Source: Peronospora farinosa
Lineage: Eukaryota > Oomycota > Peronosporomycetes > Peronosporales > Peronosporaceae
NCBI GenBank assembly: GCA_947646735.1
Contig: CANTFK010000085.1
Span: 155,972-219,971 of the forward strand
Direction of reading: 5' to 3'
DNA: 64,000 nucleotides
Both the position numbers and the translations under genes were made by a program. Shown here piece after piece: positions 41,668-52,389 of this stretch. Below the pieces are notes generated by a model. It was not told the DNA's origin and did no database searches. It worked only from the letters and a program-made list of their open reading frames with translations. The first letter of the stretch is position 1. The number at the start of each line of letters is the position of its first letter.

Positions 41668-44600
41668 GACGCTCGCCAGGTTGGAATCTGGTACGAGCCG
41701 AGCGTTCTAGGCTCTGCATTTATGCATTTGTGGAAAGAAGATCGACTGATCAAGGTGTTAACGCTTGGATCGACCCGAATAATACATGTGAGGATTCAGA
41801 ATGTCTGCGTTCAATATCAAGTGTCGTAAGAGTTGATGAATATGCCCGATCGCCTGCTAAAATGGAGCTCGACTTATCACCAGGTGAATCACAGGGGTAT
41901 TGGAAATATCATACCCCAGGAAAATGGTTCAAGCAAGCCAAGGCAACGGGCAAGATCAACAATGAAAAGGCGACTATGTTGTTTGATTCTGGAGCCGAAG
42001 TCTCAATCGTCGACACCACCTTGCTCGTAAGGTAGGATGTGTCATTGACGAGAGCCAAAGGCAAGAATGCGTTGGGATTGGTGAGAACACATACATGACG
42101 GATGGTCGTACAAGAATCAAGATTACGCTGAATGGATCACTAGTCTATTATTTCGATGCTTGGGTAGGAGATCAAGTAGGTCAAGACGCGATCCTAGGAA
42201 TGGATTTCATGGTACCGGCTGGAATACGCCTGGATTTAGCCGATGAAACAATTTGTTTGCCTGACGAGGTCAGGATCCTTCTGAATGGACGAAGATCCCC
42301 TTATCGGGCGACCATACAAGCGATCACAATTCCAGATCAATATGTGGTGATTCCCGTGGGCAAATCGACCGAAGTGAAGATCGGAATTAGTCCTCCTAAG
42401 GCCAATATCTGGGTGAGGCGCGATACGAAATGGGTGCCCACAGTGACTACGGGACCTGGTCAGATCAAGTATCTACAGCTGACTAATATCGGCGATCAAG
42501 AAGTGACTTTAAGTCATGAACCGCCATTAGGTTGGTGGATGGTCGCTGATATGATACCTCGGTCCCCAGGATATGTCTCGATGGGATCGCGTCGGTATAA
42601 CGAATGGCAGACATTAGCGTTCGAAGCGACAACGGATCGGGAAGAAGAACCACCGGAAGAATATACTGGATCGCTAGTGAATCATCCATCATACCCTACG
42701 CCGAAGAGGATCTTAACACGTTCAAAGGAGGAAGCAGAAAAAAAGACCACGGAAACAGTGAAACTCGCGTCACGATCAAATGGTGAACGCAGTACAATAA
42801 GTGACGTCGGTGATAAAGTTGTAGAAGACAGGGGGATCAAGGATGAACATCAACAATCAGCACGATAGCCGTTTATGATTAATGTGATCAAAAGGGCACC
42901 AGAAGTCGATCAAGTACAGGATGCACCAGTCAAGGAAGCTCGCACCAACGAGGGCCTCGATTCAGAATTTATTGATCACTATATGAATTTGGTTGATCGT
43001 GATTATGGAGATCGCGATCCGACAATTATAGATCGCGATCCAGCAATTATTGAAAGTGTTTCTGTGGATCGCGATCCTGCGATTATTGATGGTGTAGATC
43101 GCGATCCAGCAATTATGGAAAGTGTTTTTATGGATCGTGATCTGGCATTTGAAGAGTTTAGTTCTGTGGGTCGCAACCCGGCAATTATCGATATATGTGT
43201 GGATCGCGATCCAGCAATAAAAAATCGCGATCCACAATTCCGAAAGATGGACAATGAGTCCGATGTGGAAAACGAGGGAGAATTTCCGACGAAAAGTGAA
43301 GAGGTGAAGCTGGAGAGTCCAACATACTATCATGAAAGCGGCGAGTTGTATGCCGAAGACGTAGATCAACACATGGCAGTTTTGCCAGAAATTGGTTCAT
43401 CTACAGCCCAAGTCACAATTGATGACATACAAGTGGGCGATCCTGGAGTTCCCCTAACTGAGGACCAAGAAGGATTACGACAACTAATTTGGAAGAGTCG
43501 TCATTTGCTTATCGGTAAAGGAAATGCCTTACCTCCAGCGGCACGTGGAGCTGTATGTGATATAGATGTTGGTGGAGCACATCCGATCGCGCAACGGGTA
43601 CGACCAGTCGCGCCTAAATTTCGTGAGAAGTTAGCTGACCTAATCAAGGGATTATTATCAGCTAAAATCATTCGACCATCGACTTCACCATGGGCCTCGC
43701 CAATTGTTGTGATCATTAAGAAGAACGGTGTCGACATCCTTTTGTGTATCGACTATCGACGGGTGAACCAACTGACGAGACTAATGGTTTATCCCATGCC
43801 TTCGATAAGCGAACTGCTACAAAATATGGACAAGGCGATGTGGTATTGCTCTCTGGATATGGCGAGCGGATTTTGGGTCGTGGAAATGACGGAGCGGGCA
43901 AGAATGATTTCGGCTTTTATTACACCGTCGGGTTTGTTTGAATGGTTGCGAATGCCGTTTGGGCTGAAAAACGCTCCACAGATTTATCAGCGACTTATAG
44001 ACAATGCGTTGTATGGCTATCTCAAAATCGGCAAGAGTACAACTACGATCGGTGCAGAATCACCAGATTCGATATTCCCAAATACTGGATCGCCAAGACT
44101 GATTGACGTGTTTTCAGAGGGAGAACCGGATACCAGCCAGAATCCCTCTGTGCTTGGTAGAAGATCATATATCGATGATATACTGATTCCAGCTACGTCG
44201 TGGACCCCCTTATATGATAAGGTAAAACGATTGCTAGAGGCATGCAATGAATGGAATCTGTCGATAAGCCTGGCTAAAAGTTTTTGGGGACGACGAAAGG
44301 TTGATTACTTGGGACATCAAGTTTCACTCGCTGGAATAGAGGCACATCCAAAAGATTTAGGATCACTTGTGAATATCCCATTCCCAAAGACCTTACGATC
44401 GATGCAATCTTTTCTAGGGAGTTTGAATTACTATAGCCGATTTATCGTGGATTTTGCGATTTACGCGTCGGTTTTGTACGAATTACGGGAAGCAGATTTC
44501 CATGAAATTCGCCGTTTGGATAAGGTGAATACACTGGCTAAAAATGTTGGAAGGAGTAACGATGGTGACTGGCAAGAAACGAATCAACCTAATCCAGATC

Positions 44601-47407
44601 GAGACCCTGATACAGGGGGCAGACCAGATCGAGAAGGTCGGACTCGGTGGGACAAATGGATGATCGCGTTTACTATGTTGAAAGCCAAGATCGCAAATAC
44701 TCCGATTCTCAAACACTTTGATCCAGATCGATCTCCACTTATTGTTGTTTACGCAAGTAAATGGGCGGTTTCAGCAGCTTTGCTGTAGTAATTTGATGGC
44801 ATATATTGGCCGGTAACATTTTCAAGTCGGACGTTGAAGCCGAATGAAATAAATTACGGGATGGTCGAGAAAGAAGTTCTAGCACTTCTCCGGATTCTGG
44901 ATACATGCTATGCTATGCTAGTCTCGCGAGAGATAAAGGTTTTTACACGTTATTCAACGCTGGCCTGGCTAGTACAATTCTCCGGTCTTAATGGACGATT
45001 AGGAAGGTGGGCTGCATTGTTATCGACTTGGACGTTGGAGATTAAGAAATGCGAGAAATGAGAGGACGAAATACTTGGAGCTTTGGCGGCAAGTATAACG
45101 CCCCGTGAGGAAGTCGATGAGGTACTAATTGCGATCGCTCCCCGGAAACAGCCAAGAAGGACTATAAGTATGCCTCCTCCTTCGGTAGGAAAGACGGAAA
45201 GTCTTTTGGTCGTCAGTTTCGATGGATCGGCACGAGTAAAACGTAAAGGTGGAGCTTATAGTGCTATTGTGTGGCAATTACCAGAGTGGACAATGTTGGA
45301 GGCAGTTTCCAAATATTCAACGGATCTAACAGTGAATGAAGCAGAATACAACGGCATGTTGCTGGGTTTTGAATTACTCACACACCAGGACAGAAGACGA
45401 GTTATAATTTGTGGAGACTCGAATTTGGTGATACGACAAATGCGTGGTGAAACTGATTGTAAGGCACCAGGTCTGCAATTATTGCGACATAAAGCGTTGG
45501 AGAAATTGCGGTCGTGGCCCGCTCATGAGTTTCTACATATAAAACGCGACTGGAATCAGAGCGCAGATCGATTGGCCAGTATCGCATTGCAACGAGAAGA
45601 GGGGGCGAGTGTGATTACGGTTGAAGATCGCCGAGATTTAATTACGCTTAATCGGTTGGATGAATTGCTAAAGCCTCAAGAGACCAAGTCAGTGGTTAAA
45701 GTAGCGGCGATCGCTCGATCACCACGCAGAAAACGTCGACAACCACAAATTTTGCAGGAAGAAATGGTGCAGCAGATGAGAAGTGATCGCATACAGCGTG
45801 CCCAAGACGAAGAACGCTGGATCGCTAATCTGAAGACATATTTGGTCGGTAGCATCTCGACATTAACGGTCGAGGAAGCGATTTCATGTGCCAAGATGGC
45901 TAACGATTGTGAAGTGGATGAAGATTATCTGTTATATTTTTGCCCAGGAACCACAACGAAATCCGAAGATCGGGACGAAATCGCTCGTCTGGTGGTGCCG
46001 GAAATCTTCAGCAAGATTTCCTGCATCATTATCATTCTAGTTTGGAAGGGGGTCACCAGGGGGTTGGAAGAACCTACCAGCGGATTAGAGCGCATCTTCA
46101 CTGGAGGGGTTTGTATTGAAGCGTTCAACGCTATGTGAATCAATGCACAGATTGTGAAACTGGAAAGGGACGTCCCGTGGTGGATGGAGATCACCGGAGA
46201 ATCTACGGTCTACCTATCCTTTTCAAATTATCGCCATGGATCACATACCATCTCTGCCTAGATCGTTCAAAGGAAATACCGAGTTACTTATTTGAGTGGA
46301 TTTAAATATATATATATATTTTCTGGCTATGTGATCGCCAAAGCAAGCTCGTCGCGAACAGCCCAAACTATCGCTGAAAATTATGAAGAGTGAGTTTTCC
46401 GTCGTTTTGGTGATAGTGAAGCAATATGTCATGACCGAGAACCCGGGTTTATATCTGATTTTTTTGTGCGTTTAACCGAATTATTGGACAGAAGCAAAGG
46501 GCAACGATGGCATATCGACCTCAAGCGAATGGGACTGCGGAACGTATGGTGCAAACTCTGACTCGTGCATTAAAGATGTATGTCTCTGACGTTAATCAAC
46601 AAGACTGGGATGAGTATGCCGAACGCCTAACTTTCGCGATCAATACCGCCCAAGATCGGGTGCGCGGCGAAACGCCATTTTTCTTGATTCATGGTTGGGA
46701 CCCGCGATCTACGTTGGAAGCCACATTACCATTAGAGAGTACTACCGCGATCCACGTAGGTGGCGATATCATATGCAGCGGCATTATCAGCGGGCGAGAG
46801 AAGCAGTAAATGAGAGACTCAGAACTGCGATCCAAACACGTGCTGATCGCCACAATGAAAATCTCAAGCCTCACGAAATTGAACCAGGGGTACAAGTCTG
46901 GTTATATTTGGATCGTGTGAAAGAAGGGTACGCTCGAAAGCTAGCACATATGTGGCATGGACCTTTTCGAGTAAAAAAATGTGTGAAGATCACGCTGTCC
47001 GCCTGGAGATTTCTGGTACACCATATCGATTATTTCCCGTCGTACATATATCCAAGTTGAAGAAAGTGAAGACGTTCCCTGATCGTCCAAAAAATTTGCT
47101 GACGATCGAAGAAGAATATCGATTTGATTTTGATGAAGCGCTTTTGCCGGAAGATAGTTTTGAAGGTAATCTGGAAGATGATGAATTCGAAGTGGAAAAG
47201 ATTGTGGATGTACGGTCTGATAGAAAGACACGTTTTGGACGAGTACATAGACAGTTTAAAGTCTACTGGAAAGGTTATGCTAAACCATCCTGGGTGGATG
47301 AAGCCGACTTAAGTTGTGGTGCCTTATTGCGAGATTTTGAACGTGGCAAGATTAGCCGGAATCGTTTTGAAGTGATGCAATCACATGAAGAGGGATCTGG
47401 TGGCTAA
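41640..47407 (+). pseudogene. Pol of element B: protease, RT, two RNase H domains, integrase, chromodomain; disrupted
   Basis: Protease has the motif LFDSGAEVSI (Ser for the usual Thr) and ILGMDFM. The linker to RT (42990-43240) is made of DRDPAII-type repeats. RT has CIDYRRVNQL, LRMPFGLKNAPQIY and SYIDDIL. The first RNase H has lost its catalytic residues (VVYASKWA, TRYSTL). The second has FDGSARVK, NEAEY, CGDSNL and RDWNQSAD. Integrase and a chromodomain (47150-47330) follow. Lesions include a frameshift near 42030, TAG at 42866, TAG TAA at 44786-44791, TGA at 45059, a shift near 46010 and heavy damage at 46140-46500. Confidence 0.92.
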
Positions 47408-47704
47408 CGAAGATCGAGTGTTGGGGATGGTATAATATGCAAGAAGGTTGCATAGGATGGTGGAAAGGAAATTTGTGTGTAATGAGTATGGCGATCGAAG
47501 GTCTAAGAGACTGGATCGCGGATGAAAAGACCTAACAAAAGAAGACAATTTCGGAGATGATTAACGAAATGGAGAAACATAATTAAATTGTATTGAACGA
47601 CTGAGAGGTGTTACTAGTCAACAAACACCTCGACGAAAATTAATCGAACAGACGGTGCACAGCCAGATCGACACTGTATGTCGTCTACCGGTGCAGGGGA
47701 CAAC
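47408..47704 (+). other. 3' untranslated part of element B
   Basis: Non-coding, closely similar to the first 200 bp after pol in E (63192-63390), for example GAAGATCGAGTGTTGGGGAT. The similarity stops where the antisense gene begins in E. The end carries GTGCAGGGGACAAC, a likely polypurine tract. Confidence 0.65.
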
Positions 47705-47891
47705 TGTGGTAAAGTCGAGAAAGGAATTTTGGTTAAGTCCATGTAACAATTTGCTCGATAAATCCGGAGCCGAATTATCGGGACTTTTCTCGCCAACGGT
47801 TTTACCCTTTCCCATAACGGTTGTATTCCTTTCTCGCTAACGGTAGGTTACCTGTCCACCACTAATTCACTTACTAAAATGACTTATTGGG
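47705..47891 (+). repeat. Truncated 3' LTR of element B
   Basis: It begins TGTGGTAAAGTCGAG after the purine tract and resembles the start of the 3' LTR of C rather than the 5' LTR of B. It lacks the CTCCACCACA end. A second LTR-like start (TGTGGTGGAGTCGATC) begins at 47892 and is cut by element F at 47918. Confidence 0.55.
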
Positions 47892-47917
47892 TGTGGTGGA
47901 GTCGATCTTAATTCATA

Positions 47918-48236
47918 TGTAATGGGTCTACCTATTACATAAGTAGTTATAGGATTAATACATAATTACATAAGGAGGCATAGGGTTGTATCCGATTAGC
48001 GGATACTGCGCGTCAATTTATTATTGGTTTATTATTGGGGTGCCAGACCCAATAATTAGCCAATAATAAATTGACTTCCATATTGAGTGGTTCCCATGAG
48101 CTAGGGAACATATTCGCACTTGCTGCAAATTAAAACTAAAACAAAAATAAAACAGAGTTATATTTACGAGTTAATTAAGAGCGCTTCCTCAACGCCCTTT
48201 TAGTGTAAGACGGTAACGGGTCCTTAGCCCGTTACA
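47918..48236 (+). repeat. 5' LTR of element F (319 bp)
   Basis: It begins TGTAATGGGT and ends AGCCCGTTACA, followed after two bases by a candidate primer site TGGTAGCACTTCGTAGCCC (48239-48257). The last 30 bases can fold (GTAACGGG with CCCGTTAC). Confidence 0.6.
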
Positions 48237-48262
48237 CCTGGTAGCACTTCGTAGCCCTTCCA

Positions 48263-49159
48263 ATGACCAGATTCGAGATGAACATGGGCGAGTCTTCGGT
48301 GGCTCCAGCGGTCTCGCTGGAGCATTCTGATTTTCCACATCTCACCTCGGTAGAGTGGCAGGCACTACATCGCCTCGCGGCGGTGTCCGGTGAAACTATT
48401 GTGACGTCGCTGCTGAGCACAGCGACGCATGATGATCAACGTGCCGCCATCCAAGACTTTATGGTGCGCGAGCTCGCCGAAGCGAATCGGCGAGTATTGA
48501 CTCCCTCGCGCACTTCGCACCATGACGCTATTAAGATGGAGACGTCAACGTACTCCGGTGATGGTCCGGATCGTCTCCCCCTCAATAGCTGGTTTCGCGA
48601 GGTGGATATTGCAATAGCGTCAAGATTAATTGACGCTCCAACGGCCAAGGTCAATTTCCTGTTGTCTCGTCTTGCCGGCAAAGCCAAGGAATGGGCCCTC
48701 GGAAAGCTCGTCGTAGATGAGTCGGCGTTTCCTACGCTGGACGATATCCAGCGTGACTTACGACTGGCTTTCGAGCCTCCTCAAGATGAATCTCGCTTGC
48801 GTGCAGATTTCTTCTCACTCCGACAGGGCAAGCTGTCGATGCGTGACTACGTGCAGAAGACACGTCATCTTGCTTCGTGCATTACCACGCAGCCAATTGA
48901 CATGGCTTCACAAGTCCATGTCTTTATCTTTGGTATGCAAGAGGGAATGACGCGTTACTACCTCACACGTGCTGAGCCAAAGTCCCTCGAGGAGGCATTT
49001 GCCCTCGCGCTTCGTGAGGATTACACTGTCGCGTCGTCGTACCTACACACAGCGTCACAACATTCCCGGACGTCTGGCCCAGAGCCAATGGAAATTAATG
49101 CAATTGAGTCCTCTCGTGGTAGCGGCAAATCATTAAGCCGCGACATTCGACGTTCCTAA
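48263..49159 (+). pseudogene. Gag of element F (298 residues), cut off before its zinc knuckle
   Basis: Capsid protein of a Gypsy element. ATG 48263 opens a clean frame with a retrotransposon-gag domain at about residues 95-250 ([55 protein letters not shown]). It ends with a TAA at 49157-49159. The zinc knuckle CFRCGKTGHRAAVC follows at once but in another frame (from 49164), so a frameshift has split the protein. Confidence 0.85.
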
Positions 49160-49163
49160 CACG

Positions 49164-49780
49164 ATGAAGTGTTTTCGCTGTGGTAAGACAGGCCATCGTG
49201 CAGCTGTGTGTCGAGCACCTGCGCCGGTGACTATGAACACAGCTGTCTCACGAGGAGACGCTGTGTCGTCGGTGGTCCCGCCAAAAAACGAGCGGTTCCG
49301 GTAGGCTTGGGGCGCCCTACTGACAGAAATAGAGCCCCGAGTACTCAGGTGGCAGCTCGGGCTCCTAGCCCCAAAGTGATTCATACCCACTTCAATGCCA
49401 CCACCATGCGCGATGATTCGAGACTGATTATTATCAGTCTCATCGTCGCTGAGTGAAGCGACCACTCCGAGAGTTTTTGAATTCTGGCGCTTCCAACAAC
49501 TTCTTTCGTGCATCCTGTTTGTCCCTTCTCCCGTCGACTGTCACGGTTCGAGAAGGTCCAGGTGACATCGTTGTCAAACTTGCCGATGGACAACCAAAAC
49601 GTATCCCGCGTAAAACAGTGGTTTTCTCGTACACTTTCGACGTTTCCAGAGCAACGACGAATTTTTGGTGTACGAGATTAACTATGCATTTGATTGCATG
49701 CTTAGGATACCGTGGCTGACACGGTATTAACCGAAAATATTGGATATCTCGGTCCGTCAAACGACGAAGCGGATATGACG
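49164..49780 (+). pseudogene. Nucleocapsid tail and protease relic of element F
   Basis: This holds the zinc knuckle, then a stretch of stops and shifts, then a protease core in the frame 49453-49719. The active site reads FLNSGASNNFFR, with Asn (AAT at 49480-49482) where the catalytic Asp of LIDSGAS should be, so it is inactive. FLVYEINYAFDC-like sequence follows in another frame. Confidence 0.7.
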
Positions 49781-49921
49781 TCAGTAAAGTGTTCAATCAT
49801 TTGTTGGTCGCGTCATCCGATTGGCCTCACTTCAGAGTCATGAACGAACTTGCCACGACTAGTAGTCAACATAAGGAGAGCGATGGATTTCTATGCGCAG
49901 TATGTGTCGTTACACTGATGG

Positions 49922-52070
49922 TGTGGTGGAGTGGCGATCACAAAATTTCTGATGTGATCCCGACTCTCCACTGGCGCCCAGACGACCGACTAACGGAGGG
50001 GGTACCCCGTATCCGTGTAGCTTTCCTTCCTCACCTTGTGTACCCGTCGGTAGGGCGGGCTGCACTCTTCTCGGTGGACTTGAGTCGATGCTGAACTTGA
50101 CCAGGGTTGGGGATTGGTCGGGGGGGTCGATCACGTGGAAAATCCTCACGCGATCGAAAGTTGTATGGGGGGGGGTGCTCTATGAGTCACCCTGGTATTC
50201 CTTGAGACCGCCTTATCCAAATGTAGATACTTGATTCACTTGATTTCACTTGATCTTCTGACCACTTGAGCCGTCTCGATCTTGTGCCTTGTCCTTTACG
50301 TTGTATACTGCGTCCGATCGCAGGGGGGTTTGCTTGGGTTGAGAGTTCTTGTAATCCCTGGCCAAACAATCCAGGGATATCACTTGTCTTAGCGTAGCAG
50401 AAGCTCTTGATCGTCGGGGGCCAAAGTTATCCGCCCGGAAGAGAAGTCTGCGTGCGTGCTTAGAAGTAAAAGAAACTCTGTTTAATGTTAACCAATGAAA
50501 TTCCAAATCCTACGATTATGACTATCTGTATGACAGTACCTACTGCCGCGTGTCGTCTCTTTCAGGAAAATCAGATCTCGGTATGTGGTCCACTTCGGAT
50601 ACCATCGCGATCTTGATCCGTCGATCGAGGTTACGATCGATCTGTAATCGGTTACATCCCGCGATCGGCTTTCTGGATCGAGGTTACGACCGTCGATCAT
50701 ACTTGTTGATCACGATCGTCGATCACACTTGTTACGATCGTCGATCACACTTGCCGATCACGATCGTCGATCCATCGCGATCTTGATCCGTCGATCGAGG
50801 TTACGATCGATCTGTAACCAGTTACATCTCGCGATCGGCTTTCTGGATCGAGGTTACGATCGTCGATCACACTTGTCGATCACGATCGTCGATCGAGGTT
50901 ACGATCGATCTGTAACCAGTTACATCTCGCGATCGGCTTTCTGGATCGAAGTTACGATCGTCGATCACACTTGTCGATCACGATCGTCGATCGAGGTTAC
51001 GATCGATCTGTAACCAGTTACATCTCGCGATCGGCTTTCTAGATCGAGGTTACGATCGCCGATCACACTTGTTGATCACGATCGTCGATCACACTTGCCG
51101 ATCACGATCGTCGATCCATCGCGATCTTGATCCGTCGATCGAGGTTACGATCGATCTGTAACCGGTTACATCTCGCGATCGGCTTTCTGGATCGAGGTTA
51201 CGATCGTCGATCACACTTGTCGATCACGATCGTCGATCGAGGTTACGATCGATCTGTAACCAGTTACATCTCGCGATCGGCTTTCTGGATCGAAGTTACG
51301 ATCGTCGATCACACTTGTCGATCACGATCGTCGATCGAGGTTACGATCGATCTGTAACCAGTTACATCTCGCGATCGGCTTTCTGGATCGAAGTTACGAT
51401 CGTCGATCACACTTGTCGATCACGATCGTCGATCGAGGTTACGATCGATCTGTAACCAGTTACATCTCGCGATCGGCTTTCTAGATCGAGGTTACGATCG
51501 CCGATCACACTTGTTGATCACGATCGTCGATCACACTTGCCGATCACGATCGTCGATCCATCGCGATCTTGATCCGTCGATCGAGGTTACGATCGATCTG
51601 TAACCAGTTACATCTCGCGATCGGCTTTCTGGATCGAGGTTACGATCGTCGATCACACTTGTCGATCACGATCGTCGATCGAGGTTACGATCGATCTGTA
51701 ACCAGTTACATCTCGCGATCGGCTTTCTGGATCGAGGTTACGATCGTCGATCACACTTGTTGATCACGATCGACGATCACCCTTGCTGATCACAGTCGAC
51801 GATTGCGATCGAGCGATCTCCCACCCTGATCGTCATTACCGCCGCGTACTCCTCGGCCAACCGTGGCCATCACATGATCGATTCAGATAAACTGTCATTC
51901 CAATACAATATCCAAGTATAAACTAAGCGATCATTCATCGATAGATCTTGATCGCTCCCATACAATAGCCAAGTATAATCCATAGGATATGACTTCCGCC
52001 GTGTAAGTGGTCCACATTATGATCACTTTCGATATTGTTGATCAAATTTTTCTTGATCGACTTCACCACA
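49922..52070 (-). repeat. 3' LTR of element C (2149 bp), expanded by a satellite
   Basis: On the plus strand it begins TGTGGTGGAGTG and ends CTTCACCACA. It shares end blocks with the 5' LTR (GGAGGGGGTACCCCG, CTCACCTTGTGTACCCGTCGG) but is diverged elsewhere. Its middle is a GATC-rich tandem array. It resembles the truncated 3' LTR of B and the second end-copy in the 5' LTR of B. Confidence 0.9.
50604..51830. repeat. GATC-rich tandem array with a 98-bp monomer and higher-order repeats
   Basis: About ten monomers of 98 bp occur, each with nine GATC sites, for example the block ACGATCGATCTGTAACCAGT. A marker block, CCATCGCGATCTTGATCCG, recurs at about 50604, 50775, 51117 and 51558. The 342- and 441-bp gaps between the last three show groups of three and four monomers duplicated as units. 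Monomers contain small palindromes (GTAACCAGTTAC). Open frames inside the array on both strands are by-products of the repeat. Confidence 0.9.
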
Positions 52071-52389
52071 GCCGTCCCCTGCGCTGATAACCGGCATACA
52101 GTGCTGGTGTATCCGTGCATGTTCTATTCCTTCACTCGGTTGGCAAGTTTGTGAATCGCGAATAACCTTTTTGATCCACAACATCAACACGATCTTCATA
52201 TAGTTTTCACCTTGTTCCGTTGATCGCGTTCAAAATCCTCCTCTTCTTCTTTCTTTTTTTTCTTTTCATAGTGATCCCCTTTCTCCATCTTTGATTTCGT
52301 GATCACTATACTCACTCCACATATAATCCCTTCCACCTACATATGTAACCCTCTTACATATTTTCACCACTCCAACAATCCAATCGTCC
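52071..52389 (-). other. 3' untranslated part of element C with a trace of the antisense gene
   Basis: Non-coding. Read on the plus strand from the LTR edge, the first 60 bp (SPQPSPAL in the matching frame) resemble the start of the antisense gene of D (SPQLPPAL). After that the similarity is lost and no open frame of note follows. The minus-strand purine tract is GCGCAGGGGACGGC next to the LTR. Confidence 0.55.

Larger units (their letters stand above)
38235..47891 (+). mobile_element. Ty3/Gypsy element B, plus strand, decayed full-length copy
   Basis: It has a 5' LTR, gag, protease, RT, two RNase H domains, integrase, chromodomain and the start of a 3' LTR. It belongs to the same subfamily as C and E and is clearly diverged from A and D. 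Many stops and frameshifts are present. The 3' end is cut: only about 190 bp of LTR-like sequence follow the purine tract GCAGGGGACAAC at 47693-47704. Unlike D and E it has no antisense gene between pol and LTR. Confidence 0.9.
47918..49921 (+). mobile_element. Ty3/Gypsy element F (different family), 5' part
   Basis: It has an LTR, primer site, gag and a decayed protease region and is cut by the LTR of C at 49922. It is unrelated in sequence to A-E: the LTR is short with TGTAATGGG...CCCGTTACA ends, and gag is of a different type with a single zinc knuckle. The end of the segment still shows a pre-RT motif (YEINYAFDC and a PWL motif, near 49660-49720). The rest of the element is not found on the far side of C. 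Confidence 0.8.

Noticed and set aside
50729..51763. Repeated open frames of 60-94 codons with CRSRSSIEVTIDL-type sequence
   Set aside because: They are translations of the 98-bp satellite and appear wherever the repeat length keeps phase; no start context or conserved protein.
50604..51830. CRISPR-like array of regular repeats
   Set aside because: There are no unique spacers; the whole monomer repeats, and the setting is a eukaryotic LTR.
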